From positions 33,945,718 through 34,009,717 of the forward strand of contig NW_026622974.1 in assembly GCF_023065955.2 (NCBI RefSeq): a stretch of 64,000 bases of DNA, read 5' to 3'. Both the position numbers and the translations under genes were made by a program. This DNA is from Ursus arctos (Eukaryota > Chordata > Mammalia > Carnivora > Ursidae). Numbering within the stretch: position 1 is the first letter of the stretch; every line of letters starts with the position of its first letter. Under the pieces are notes generated by a model. It was not told where the DNA came from. It made no database searches and was given only the letters and a program-made list of their open reading frames with translations. Below are positions 45,682 through 56,660 of this stretch, piece after piece.

Positions 45682-45684
45682 TTT
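45480..45684 (+). mobile_element. SINEC, sense, with (AATC)n tail
   Basis: Starts 'ggggtgcctgggtggctccg', then 'cttgggttatgatctcaggg', 'tcgtgagatggagccctgca', 'ttaggctcagcccagggagt' and a CT-rich body. The tail holds an (AATC)n repeat at 45647-45681 before 'tttaaaa'. TSD: 'aaaaggtagtgtt' at 45467-45479 and 'aaaaggaagtgct' at 45685-45697. The GGGTCGTGAGATGGAGCCC segment is the variant common to canid and other carnivoran SINECs, unlike the bear-type copies. Confidence 0.95.
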
Positions 45685-45697
45685 AAAAGGAAGTGCT

Positions 45698-47292
45698 TCC
45701 TTAAGAGCATGTTTGATTTAAAATACCTTCTGTTAAAGACCAGAAACTACTGCACTACCACTTGGTAACAGGTAACTTTGATTCTTCACATAAAGGAGCT
45801 AAGATATGTCAGAAAGGCCAAGATAAATTGCTTTAATATTCTGCAACATCCACATAAATGACCATGAGTATGAAAAAAAGTCAAAGACATGCTCAATAAA
45901 AATTTTAAAATTAAAAATAAAATAAGATCCTTTACTGTAGTCGCTGGACCATGATAGTTGATAGAGGCTAAAGTCTGTGTAGTGAATGTACCATAGGGAC
46001 CCTTCATGGAGAAGATTTCAAGTTAAATGCTACAAGAGCCTACTGAATAAGACAAGGTTTGTACTAATTTGAATCAAGTCCATCAGATAGCTGAAAAAAT
46101 AGACATTATTTTTAGATTTCCTAAATTATTTCAGGACCTAGCCTGTAACATATAAAGCATTGGTAAATACTAATTTAGTTGAATTGAAGTCTCTTTGAGG
46201 CCATTATCGATCCAGCTATTAGATTTATTCAGCCAAAATCTAGACAGTTACCTTTGCATTGTGGGAAAAAAACTGAAAAGTCACTAAAGTGTTTAATCAC
46301 AGCATCATATGACCACTTGCACATATAGGGTGAACTAGACAAGTTTTGCCAGTGTTAAATTCTAACGGAAGGTAAGGCTTCATGGAGTCTACATGTGGTT
46401 GTGAAAAAAGCATTTGAGAAATTTTAGTGGCTAGAAGGTTATTCTGATGGCTTGGAATTTGGTTAATAATAAAGATTTCAAAATTAAGTAGCACTTTACA
46501 TGTATCACTTTGTGTTTAAACATGAAAATATATGGTATTGGTCAAGAACCTGCATTGATTCTGCAGGTCCATTCTGGCGGAAGAACTTTACAAATGCCAT
46601 AGACTTTTTTTTTCCCCAAACCATCTCGAAGTGTTCCTAGTTCCAGTATTTTTTTTTTTTCTGACAATAGGTCTAGATTTACTTCCCTGAGGTTGGAATC
46701 TGGCCACATGTGTCTCCTGCCATCACCATGCCTCATCAGCCCCAGGAAAATGCTCACACTGAAAGAATGAAGTAGAATATTCTGGATATGTCCAGGCAGA
46801 CAGAATTTGCCAGGTTTATCATTTCCTAAAATGGTATTCCATGTTCACTGTTGGGAGTCATTCCTACTGATGAACTAGGGAAGCAATATATCTTGGCTTG
46901 CATCTCCAATTGTAATTACATGGCAAACAAAAATAGATTCTAGTTGCTGTTCAGTCTGTTTTACTCCTCATTTGATTTTTGCCAAAAGATTTTCCTCTCT
47001 GGCATATGAAGTCAGTTCTCTTGTACTCTCAACTTCTGTCCAAAGAAGCCCACTCACAGGCAGTATTACTGAGCAATTTTAAGTTTGTTAAAGATATCAC
47101 AGTAGAAATGAAAGAGGCGATTCATATACACACATTTCATGGCAAACAACTCTTAAGTTTCCCTCTTTTCCAAAGACTCCATTGCTTTAACAGCAGCTGC
47201 ACTCAACCTCTCTGCTGGCCCTCTCCTTAACTACACCATACAATTCAACTATGTCCACACACCCTCATATTCCACTAACCTCCATGCAGGGA
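45698..47292. other. No recognised element (about 1.6 kb)
   Basis: No gene or repeat I can defend. The piece 46125-46185 vaguely resembles an L2/MIR 3' end. Poly(T) runs occur near 46606 and 46650. Confidence 0.4.
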
Positions 47293-47356
47293 TGGAAGGA
47301 AGGAAGGAAGGAAGGAAGGAAGGAAGGAAGGAAGGAAGGAAGGAAGGAAGGAAGGA
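47293..47356 (+). repeat. (GGAA)n microsatellite, about 16 units
   Basis: An uninterrupted run of GGAA, longer than the one at 21272. Frames through it give Glu-Gly-Arg-Lys or Phe-Leu-Pro-Ser repeats, which are artefacts. Confidence 0.96.
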
Positions 47357-50300
47357 AACAATTCATGCATGAAGGCAACAAAATCCAGCAGAAGGTAGCA
47401 GAGAAAGGAAGCTCGGTCAAGACTCCTGGGAAAACAACAGCACTAGCTTCAATCAGGCATCTCCATGGTATGGTACCACTCACTCTGTTCAGCAGATCAA
47501 AACAGTTACTCCAAACCTAACAGACTCTCTCCGAGAAGTACTATTTTGCAGGAGCGTAGATTCTCTTCACCCTGTTTCTGTAGAAACTAGGCACCTGGAC
47601 CAGTATGATTTCCTACCACAGTAACTGAGATCTAGAACCTGTGCCTTTAAATTTCAGGGACTAGATGGGCACTGTAGTCAAAATGTGAGGTTAACTTTCC
47701 TATGCAGATGAAGGAGTAGACCCACTGGATTAAAGTCATCTGGGTCTAGATCTCATGAGTTCCAATGGAAAGGGAGACATCTTCCCTCTCTGACAAATAG
47801 CTACTAACAGGATCTCAACTGATATCAAACAAATGCTTAAGAGTTTTCATCTAAGTTTGGCTAATAATGGGGGGGTAGATTTAGGAGAATTATAAATAAT
47901 TACACTTGTCAGGAGTGATTTACTTTTGTTTATTTTGCATTCCTAATAGTGATTTGCTCTTTTGAAGCATTTCTAATATACTAATAGCTGCATTTCTAAT
48001 ATGATTAGCTCAAAATAATAATTGCTTCAGTGAAGGATTTATGTTGAAAACCCGTATATTCCTTGCTTGTTTATTGCTAAGCCAATAGGGAAAGATATAA
48101 CATTTATTAGCTAATGGGACATTTGTCTTCTGAAAAAAGTCTTCTTTTTAGGAAGTTTGGTTGGTCTTAATAACTGGAATATAGACCACAAAAAGCAAAT
48201 ATATTTGACCTCAGCCAAGAAAACAGGCACAGTTCTGCATCTGCAGGAATTGTCAGATACAACTGGACACAATTCTATGCAAGCACATTATAGAGATATT
48301 TCAAGTTCCATTAAAAAAAATGATACTATAATGTGAAGTTTCTTGAAAAAAAATTCTGTCCTCTTCTTAGCAGCTCACATATATATAAATTCAAAATCAA
48401 AATATTCTCTTACATAAGTCTAATAGATTTGTGACGGTAAGAAAAGACCGTGGTGAGATTGTTAATTAGTTAAGAATCATTGGAATGACGTATGTACTGT
48501 AAAAGTAGACAAGCAACTTGCCTTTTAGCACTATGACTCATTTTGATTGTAATTGCTTTTACAGGACTTCTACCCTTTCCCCAACCTTTATTTTATTAGC
48601 ACAAAGACAACAAAATTCAGCGGAAGATAGCAGAAAAACGTAGCTCTGTTAACATTAATTTCTCGGGGAGGTTCTGCCTTAGAATATAACTGGCTATAGA
48701 TTTCAGAGTATCAGAAAATGTAGAATTGTGTCCTCTGATTGGCCCCACCCTGCCCCCACTTACAAACCCAGGGCCCTATATGAATTCATTCCAGTTTGAA
48801 ACAGTCATGCCGTGTATTAATCTTTCCTCCTAGAAAACAGAAAGCTAAGCAACAACAAAATGCTTGCTATTAATTACCATTTTATAATTAATCCTAAACT
48901 GGCAAAGCCAACTAATCTTTAAATAAATCAAACTGTACAACTAAGGGAATAATATACAAAGTGGGGGAAAATTTCATTCTATCCAAATGTGTGAGAACTT
49001 TCCATAATGTTATTAAAGAAGGAAAGAATGAGCATATACTTTTATATCAGTCCTTAGTCATATGCTATGTTTGGAGAGACATATATCAACATGGGGAATA
49101 TCTTAGTATATCTATGACCAAATCATGACCTTGATTTCAACTGTGTTCTCAGCATAAACCTAATGCCTGGAATTGAATTAATGGGCTAACCATGAAATGC
49201 TAGATTTGAACATAACTGGCATTTTCTAGCTAAAATTAGCTATATTTTGAGTTTAATGATACCATATGTGTTTTGTTTTCCAAATTTTCATAAGTAGAAT
49301 CTTTCCTTAGTATCGTTTTTTTGTTTTGTTTTGTTTTTTTTGTTTTTAAGTTTCCCTAAGTGGTCTTTGTCTGTTATCCTGATCCATGGACAGGTGAAAA
49401 GTCAGTCCCACTGCCCTACATTTTTTTCCTTACTTTGGTACCAAGCTAATTCAAGTCCATTAGTACATACTAAGGAGCCAATGTGTCAGGGAATTAATAT
49501 CAGAGAGATAGGCAATTAGAAAGGAGTGTAATTTGGCATCCACTGGTAGTATTTACATTTAGGTTCACAAGGTCACAGATTATGTTATTTCTGAATCATG
49601 TTACTTTGCTGAATACTGTATTCAAAGATAACAACAGCAACAAGAAAATAAACCCCTTCCTCCTAGAACACATATGAGCAGCTTTTTAAGAAATCACCAT
49701 TTACTTCAGTTATTTCATTTCATCTTAATTTGGTTTTGAACTCTTGGCTTCATAGTAAAATCCCATCATCAATGTCGCAAGATGTAGAAGAGACTGCTCT
49801 CACATGCCCGGTCCTGTCAGCGTCCCACCTAACTGGGCTCAGTCCCTGCACTGCGGGCCCATTTCCTGGCTATAGCTATAGCTCCTAGGACATGAGTTCT
49901 CACTGTGAATGAGCTGAAATGCAGACTAAATACAAATTAGATTCTTCCTGTAAATGTGTGTATTGTACAGGAATCACTTCTGGTAACATTGTCAGTGCAG
50001 GATTTAATTGTTGGAGAGCTTTTCTCTTCTATCTGCCAAACCTCTTTTTTTTTTTTTTCCTATGTTCTTTGAATAACAAGGTACATGAGCCTGGTAACAC
50101 ATGAACAATACTAAACTGGATTTTGAAAGACAGTCTATATGAAACAGAATTCATATGTCTGATTTATTATACATTCAACTGATTCTTCACATAATAAATC
50201 AACAGACTTACAGAGAAACTTCGGGCTTCACAATTTTACTTGACAATGTGGAAGATACAGAATGAATCTAAAACATCACCCCTGTTTGCAAGAAGATCAC

Positions 50301-50399
50301 AATCTCTTTGAAAGAAAGAATAACACAATAAGCAGCAAAACTGTTGAAGATATTGTATTAGTAAAGCTACCTTGGGAGTGCTCTCTTTAATATGGGATA
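47357..50399. other. No recognised element (about 3 kb)
   Basis: No gene or family-level repeat recognised. Two similar segments lie 1.2 kb apart (47376-47424 and 48608-48656). There is a GT/T-rich patch at 49316-49350 and a poly(T) run near 50046-50058. Confidence 0.4.
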
Positions 50400-51335
50400 C
50401 CTAAAGGATATCTCAAACCTAGCAAAACCAAAGCTGAAATCCTGTTCTTAGTCTCCAAAATCTATTATCCCATAGTCTTCCCCTTCTAAGTTAATGGCAA
50501 ATCCATCCTTCCATTTGGAGTCATTCTTGATTGTTCTCCTTTTTTCATATATCACATCCAGCCCAAAAGCAAATCTTGGTAGATGTCCTGATAGAATATA
50601 TCCAGGATTTAGCCACTTCTGACCACCCTCACTGCTAGCCCAAGCCACCACCATTTCTCATCCAGATTATAGTTATAATCTCCTAACAAGTATCTCCTCT
50701 TCCTTCTTGCCCACTCTACATTTAATCTCAACCCAGCAGTCAGAGTGATTGTATTAAAATGAAAAATAGATGATGCCACATGCTAAAAACCCTCCCGGGG
50801 CTTTCTGACCCATCAAAGTAAAACCTAATATTGTATAATGGTCTACAGGTTTGGTCAGGATCAGAGCTCCATTGTTCATCTGACCTCCCTTCCTATAGCT
50901 CCTCCCTTCTTTGCCCCATTCCAGCCACAGCACCCTTCTACTGTTCTTCTACTTGGTGTGGTATACTCCCTTCTCAGGACCCTTGCCTGGTCTGTCTTTC
51001 TGGAATGCTAGCTCTCCTGGGGCTTGCTCCCTCCCCTCTTTTAAGTCTTTGCTCACCAACTGCCTCCTTAAGTGAGTGCTACCTTCACCACCCTATCTAA
51101 AAGTGCAAATTTCAACTAGTCCTCTCAGCCCCTTCTCTGATTTAATTTTTTCCTAATTCTTATCACCTCCTAAAACATAAATACTGTAATTATGTTTATT
51201 TTGTTTACTGGTTTTCCTTCTCCCATTAGAATACAATCAGTCTATGTCTTGCTGACACTGATGTATCATCCCCAGCACTCTGGAAAGTGCATGTCACATA
51301 GTAGGTATCAAATAAATGTCTGTTAAATGATTGAG
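50400..51335 (+). mobile_element. Long L2 LINE: ORF2 end and 3' UTR, sense
   Basis: About 0.9 kb in L2 order: 'aaagctgaaatcctgttctt', 'atggcaaatccatccttcca', 'gagtcattcttgattgttct', 'gctagcccaagccaccacca', 'cagcagtcagagtgattgta', 'ctttctgacccatcaaagta', 'ccattccagccacagcaccc', 'accaccctatctaaaagtgc', 'tagtaggtatcaaataaatg', 'tctgttaaatgattga'. Frame is lost throughout. The reverse transcriptase part is missing; compare the longer L2 at 21895. Confidence 0.9.
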
Positions 51336-51640
51336 GCCACTTAAAAAAATCTTAGGAAGCCAAATTAGCCCTTTTTTCCAAAAGTTTCCTTTACTCATAC
51401 TTAAATACTAATTTATGTAATTTTCATCTACTTAACAAAACTGAATCAACATATACTTTAAATTTAAAATTTCTCAGGTGAAATATCCGATTAGATATCT
51501 AGAAAACTGTTTTATTTCTCTAAACAATGCTCTATTTTCTTAAATATCTTTTTCTATCTTCATATTTATTTTCTATCCAGGCCAAAAAAAAAAAAATGGG
51601 GCCAGGGAGTTATTACTCTTTGGGCACTGAATCAGTGAGG
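51336..51640. other. AT-rich spacer
   Basis: Nothing recognised; a 13-base poly(A) run at about 51584-51596. Confidence 0.4.
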
Positions 51641-52100
51641 AATAATAACACTGGCTGCTGAAACAATCAACCCCCAATCTCTGTGCTTTAACACAGTAAT
51701 AATGTATTTCTTACACTATGGTCTAATAGCTCTCCTTCTAAATGATGACTCAGGATCTCGGCTTCTTCCATGTTGTGACATTACCATATTAAACATGTGA
51801 CTAGGCAAGGTTGCCAAGGAAAGGGAAAGTGAGTGTGGGATGATTATGCAGGGGATTTTATAGCCATGCCTAGAAATGGCATATATCACTTTCACTATTT
51901 CCCATTGGTCAAAATATAGTCAACACAACCACTCAAGATTATTGTGTTCCCACAAAGAGAAAATCAAACAGGACCTCAATGTCCAAGTGGAAGAATATTA
52001 CAGAAAAAAATCAATCCACTCATCCAACTATTCTGACAAGAAATTTTGGGTCATCAACTCTAAAACTCTTGAAAAAGATTCTGAGGTTAAAGTAAAGGCT
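51641..52100 (+). repeat. Medium-reiterated ancient repeat, copy C (family not named)
   Basis: 'ctggctgctgaaacaatcaa', 'ctctgtgctttaacacagta', 'ataatgtatttcttacacta', 'tctcggcttcttccatgttg', 'actatttcccattggtcaaa', 'atatagtcaacacaaccact' have the plan of the elements at 796 and 30955. The 99-codon frame (51876-52175) runs through its end and is not supported as a gene. Confidence 0.4.
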
Positions 52101-53429
52101 ATAAGCAGAAGAGTCAGATATAGAGGGGAAGCATTGGAATGGTTCCACAAGAGGAGTTATGTTTCTCACATTTAGCATCAGCTTTGGCTAAAGAATCTCT
52201 AGGGAGGCAATTTTTTTTAGTTAAAATTGTGTTGAGAAGCCTCCTTACACCAATTTAAAAAAGTATACCACTGGACAGTCACAATTTTGTTTCTTCTTTG
52301 TCTAAGCTGCTCTCAAATGAACAGTTGGTCTATATCAAAAGTTCCCCAGGGTGAGCACCATAACTCCTAATTGTCTTTGGTAAAATTGTGAGAGAAAAGC
52401 ACGCATAAGAGTTAGCATTACAGTGAGAATCATAAAGAAATCAGGTGTTTGATCTGGAAGAAGCACAGTTCCAGATTGAAAAGACCCCATGAAAACAGCA
52501 AAGTGTTGGTGAGACTTGTACTTATGTGAACTTTAGTCACTGGAACCTGTCTGGCCAAAGACCAATTGTCATCCATCAGGGACCATAAAACCCCTGATTC
52601 GGGGAAAATGAAACTAAAACAAAAGCAATTCTTAGGAACACAAAAATGAGACTGAAGAAAGAGTCCTTACAAGGTTTTGAAATGGTGACCTGGGACCAAA
52701 TTTGCCCAAAGGATGCTGAAAAGAAATCTTCCAAACCTGTCAACCCCTAGGTTGGCTTTTGAAGAGAATTACAGTCCCATCCTCTTCTTATAGACTTTCA
52801 CTTTTATAGACAAACAACATTCAAGACAGACAGGCAGACCAAGCAATGCATTGGACAAGCAGGTAATAATGGTAAAAAACAACTTCACTAAAGAACAATG
52901 CTAATCTGATCAGAAAATCAAAACCCCAAGGAAGGATTTACTCCTAGGAACACAAACTCAGTGTGAAGGGACTTTAAGAAAATAAATAAATTAGAAAATA
53001 AATGAATGGATGGATGGATGGATGGATGGATGGATAGATGGATAAATAAAAAATAAATAGTACTGGAGCTCACTTTGAACTACAAAATATTATTACTATT
53101 TTATAAAATATGGCTCTTCTCTCCTCCAAATAGGAAACAAAACAAAATAACAATAGCAATAACAATGCTGAAGTGTTTCAATGAAATGCTAGTTCTGCAT
53201 GAACTTACCTCCTAACCAAGGACTGGCTGACTTCTTTAGCAGGAAGAGATAAAAGGGGTCTCATATTGAAGAAATCAAGATAGAATAATAGAGCAACCAC
53301 TGATATTCTGACATTTTCCTGACACTCACACATAGTCCATGTTATTTTCCTATTGGACATAAACAAACCCACAGAATACCAACCTCAGAAAAGTTTACTC
53401 TGAAGCCATAGTAAAATGAGAAAAGGTAA
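52101..53429. other. Unassigned, possible ERV internal relic
   Basis: Not recognised directly. Its position just upstream of an LTR-like segment and phrases such as 'ctgtctggccaaagaccaat' make a degraded retroviral interior possible, but no gag, pol or env motif can be read. It contains the (ATGG)n tract at 53003. Confidence 0.25.
53003..53044 (+). repeat. (ATGG)n microsatellite
   Basis: About 9 units of 'atgg' with one 'atag' interruption, flanked by (AAAT)-type sequence. Confidence 0.93.
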
Positions 53430-54310
53430 GGCTATTTCATAATTTTACCTAAGCAAAGACAAAAAGAAGTTCATCATGGCACCCACAAAATACCAAACAC
53501 CTCTTCTCTTGGCCAAAATGAATGACTGTTACTTTACAAATTTCAGTTTTATCCTTGTCCTAGTTTTCCTTTTCTATAGGGGTACCCAATCGTATAATTA
53601 ACCATGCTTTCTGACATTTCTATCATTCCTATTTATCTAATATACACCGCCTTCCTCACATCCTATCATCCCTAAGCATTTCATCTAGGCTTGCTTCTTT
53701 CGTCCCTTCCCAAAATCCCCAACCAAAGCCCAAATCCTATAGTAGTTTTTTTCTAACACCCTTCCACTGAGTGTATTAATGTTCTGTGGCTACCATAACA
53801 AATCATCACAAACCAAGTAGCATAAAGCAACAGAAATTTATTCTCTTACATTCTAGAGGCCAGAAATCTGAAATCAAGGAGTCAGTAGGGTTGTACTCCC
53901 TCTGGAGGCTCTAGTGGAGATTCCCTTCCTTATCTTCTCCACTTTCTGACAGCTGTTGGCATTCCTTAGTTCGTAGCCTTGTGGTGCCATTATTCCAATC
54001 TTTGCCTCCATGGTCACATCATTCACTCCTCTGTCTCATATAAGGACATCTGTCATGGGATTTAGTGCCTACCCAGATAATCCAGGATCTCTTCATCTCA
54101 GGAGCCTTAATTTAATTCCATCTGCAAGGACACTTTCCAAATAAAATTAACATTTACAGGTTCTGGGAATTAGGATATGAACGTATCATTGTGGGGGCCA
54201 CTGCTCCATCCACTACACTGAGAGACCACATGGTTCCCCATATTCTTTCTCACTTCAATGAATAATAAACCCTACTTGCTCAACAACAAGTGTCTTCTTC
54301 TTTGGCTAAA
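53430..54310 (+). mobile_element. Older LTR-like element, interrupted by a MaLR LTR
   Basis: The left part (to 53771) and right part (from 54218) join across the MaLR insertion at a duplicated CTGAG. The right part has LTR-end character: 'accacatggttccccatatt', 'gaataataaaccctacttgc' (AATAAA), 'tcaacaacaagtgtcttc'. Pyrimidine-rich U3/R-like text lies at 53560-53760. Probably an ERV LTR; left boundary guessed. Confidence 0.45.
53772..54217 (-). mobile_element. MaLR LTR (MLT1 type), antisense, TSD CTGAG
   Basis: The reverse complement starts TGTAGTGGATGGAGCAGTGG, then 'ttcatatcctaattcccaga', 'aagtgtccttgcagatggaa', 'agatcctggattatctgggt', 'tgaccatggaggcaaagatt', 'actccttgatttcagatttc', 'ggtagccacagaacattaat' and ends ACA. 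The 5-bp direct duplication CTGAG at 53767-53771 and 54218-54222, with TG...CA termini, fixes both ends to the base. Confidence 0.95.
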
Positions 54311-55017
54311 GGGCATCGACAGAAGAGAAAATGAAACAGAATTCAGTGAGCTCATAGCTATGACACAGGTATAAAGGACTTCAAGATCCACATGGAAAAA
54401 TATTTCAGAAGACTTGGATCCATTCATCCAACTGCTCTGATATGAAATTTTTGGTCATGATCTCTAAAAATCTAGGTTGATAATAAAAGAGTCTTTTCAT
54501 GTTTTAGAGAATGATAAGGAATGGGCAAGAGAAAAAGAAAACAATAGGAGAAAGAAAGCAAATGATTCAGCCTAGGAAATAATCAAGACTAAGAGCAAGT
54601 GAGGTGAAATACTCTTAATCATGAGAATAACACTCCATTCATCTCCCTTCCTTCCTTCCTCAAATGATCTACCCTGGCCTTTTCCTCTAGTTTTTCATTA
54701 AATTGTAGATTTAATACAATCAAAGCCAACATAATGCCTTCTGGTTCTTATGTGTCCTCTGCCTCAGTTGAGGTATGCTATACAGAATTCAATTAACTAT
54801 GTAAATAAACTTCCAGTATGCTTTTTTTTCCCTTTCATCTTATTAGTGTACATTTTCTTGGTTGGAAAATTCTTTTTTAAGAAGAAAACATAAATTCAAT
54901 CATTGCTTACAAGTTTGACCATAATACCTTATTAATGGTTCAGAGAAGTCATCATTCTTTTCAAAAATGTTTGAAAATAGACATCTCAAAGTCTTGTGAA
55001 GTGAAGAACAACTCTAA
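54311..55017. other. No named element; holds a segment similar to 51970-52068
   Basis: 54375-54470 resembles 51970-52068 (shared blocks CATCCAACT, GAAATTTT, GGTCAT, CTCTAAAA). The remainder is unique-looking. Confidence 0.4.
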
Positions 55018-55192
55018 ACCATTATTTCCAATCTTCACCTGAAGCGCTTTCTAAAAAATTCTGATAACTAGCACTGTACTCCAAATAAATTAAATCAGAA
55101 TCTCTCGAGGTGGAGCCCAAGAATTCTTACATTTTACAGTCTCTCTGGGGGATTCTGGTATGCTTCCAGAATTAAAAAGTATTGCTCCAAAT
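55018..55192 (+). mobile_element. MER5A-like hAT-Charlie MITE
   Basis: 'ttccaatcttcacctgaagc', 'aattaaatcagaatctctcg', 'aggtggagcccaagaattct', 'gggggattctggtatgcttc', 'aagtattgctcc' follow MER5A. The 'atcagaatctct...tggagccca' core is diagnostic. Non-autonomous and old. Confidence 0.85.
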
Positions 55193-55670
55193 GGGATATG
55201 GGTTACATTACAAATCAGTTGCCTCACGTACTATTACTTACTTTTTTACAGAATATGCTAGAAACAGAAACATACAAAAGTTCTGACAAAAACAACTTTA
55301 ACAGCCATCATTTCTGGCTAAGGTATTTAGATAATTGGAAACTTCACACTTAACATTGTAGAGAGCACTGATGTAATAAATTCCAGCAAGATTATGGTGA
55401 ACAATTAACGTAGTTGCCATTATGGTTTGTGAAGATATAGTAGGTATTTTTAAAATTTCAGAATTTACTAGAAAATCATTTTTAACCCAATGTATAAAAA
55501 ACTATCCCTTTTTAATGTCTGCAAGAGCATAGAGTCAAACATTAAAATGAATTTATTTTTTGCCATGGTACCTCTCCTAGCACTTGGAACAGTAAAGAAC
55601 TCTAAGACTTGCTATTATTACAAACTATATTCTCTTATGCCAGTTGGGTCTACATGACATTTATATAATA
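55193..55670. other. No recognised element
   Basis: AT-rich spacer ending in the left TSD of the next SINEC. Confidence 0.4.
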
Positions 55671-55860
55671 TACAGGCACCTAGGTGTCTCAGTCAGTTAA
55701 GCATCTGCCTTCAGCTCAGGTCATGATCCCAGGGCCTGGGATTGAGCCCCACATCAAGCTCTGTGATCAGTGGGGAGTCTGCCTCTCCCTCTACCCCTCC
55801 CCCCTGCTCGTGCCCTCTCTCTCTCACTCTCTCTCTCTCTCACTCTCAAATAAATAAAAT
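55671..55860 (+). mobile_element. SINEC, sense, older subfamily
   Basis: 'caggcacctaggtgtctcag', 'tcagttaagcatctgccttc', 'agctcaggtcatgatcccag', 'ggcctgggattgagccccac', 'agtggggagtctgcctctcc', (CT)n, then 'caaataaataaaat'. The probable TSD 'atttatataata' / 'atttatatatat' is blurred by AT-rich flanks that extend to about 55901. Confidence 0.95.
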
Positions 55861-56444
55861 ATTTATATATATTTTATATATTTATATATATTATATATAT
55901 GGATGCCATAAAAATAAATACATTTACATTTTTTTTAATTTTCAATAAAGTGGTCAAATCAGTAAAACCAAAGTCTGGTAAGGACCTGGTTAAACCACCA
56001 AAGAGGTGTTTTTGTTTTTGTTTTTTCCCCAAAGAGGGTTTTTTGATTGATCAAACTATTTCTTCCACTGATATTACCAGATGAACTCAGATGAACCAGA
56101 ATGACAAATATGGCTCTGCCAGAAGGAAAATGATGGGCTCCCTGCAATTTTCTGCTCCAGCCACATCTTGAAATAAGGAGGAAGAGCCACTAACCCCATT
56201 TCATTTTATGTCTCCTCGTATCAATTCATTGATATGAAAGACCTTCTGATCATATCAATTGAAAACTGAAAGAATGCATCGCTTGTTAAACATTAAGGTC
56301 CAGAAGAGATGCGCAAACAGGGAAAAATAGCTTAATGCTAATTCCTTTTTCCATTTTAAGTGTAAGCACATTTTTTTATATTCAGAATAATAAAGTAATA
56401 ATATTAGTTGATCTCTTTCTCATGCCAAATAATAGAGGCAGTAG
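55861..56444. other. TATA-rich flank and spacer, nothing recognised
   Basis: 55861-55901 is an imperfect (TATATT)n tract grown from the SINEC tail and target. Beyond that, unique-looking sequence. Confidence 0.45.
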
Positions 56445-56660
56445 AGCTTAACTGATGGTTAAGAGTCTGGGTTTGAATATTGTGTTTGTCCAGTGCAAAT
56501 TGTTTAGCCTCTCTGCATCTCAATTTCATTCATTGTATAATGGAGATGATATAATAATATTATCTACCTCAGAAGGCTGACAAAATTGTTGAGGATAAAT
56601 GTTGAGTATATATAAATGAATACAGTGCTTGGTACATAGTAGGTAATGGGTACAGGGGTA
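56445..56660 (+). mobile_element. MIR SINE, sense
   Basis: 'agagcttaactgatggttaa', 'gagtctgggtttgaatattg', 'attgtttagcctctctgcat', 'ctcaatttcattcattgtat', 'aatggagatgatataataat', 'aaattgttgaggataaatgt', 'acagtgcttggtacatagta' follow MIR end to end. Confidence 0.9.

Noticed and set aside
47251..47520. 89-codon ORF with Glu-Gly-Arg-Lys repeats and its opposite-strand partner
   Set aside because: Both come from the (GGAA)n array; repeat periodicity, not coding.
50831..51100. 89-codon ORF with Ser/Pro/Cys-rich peptide
   Set aside because: It falls in the L2 at 50400-51335 and is not the L2 ORF2 frame over its length; chance.
52981..53044. Regular short repeats considered as a CRISPR-like array
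   Set aside because: Tetranucleotide units without spacers; a simple microsatellite in a mammalian genome.
53430..54310. Possible intact provirus between the two similar segments at 51970 and 54375
   Set aside because: No gag, pol or env motif is readable; the LTR-like part lies only near the right segment, so the pair is not a matched set of LTRs.
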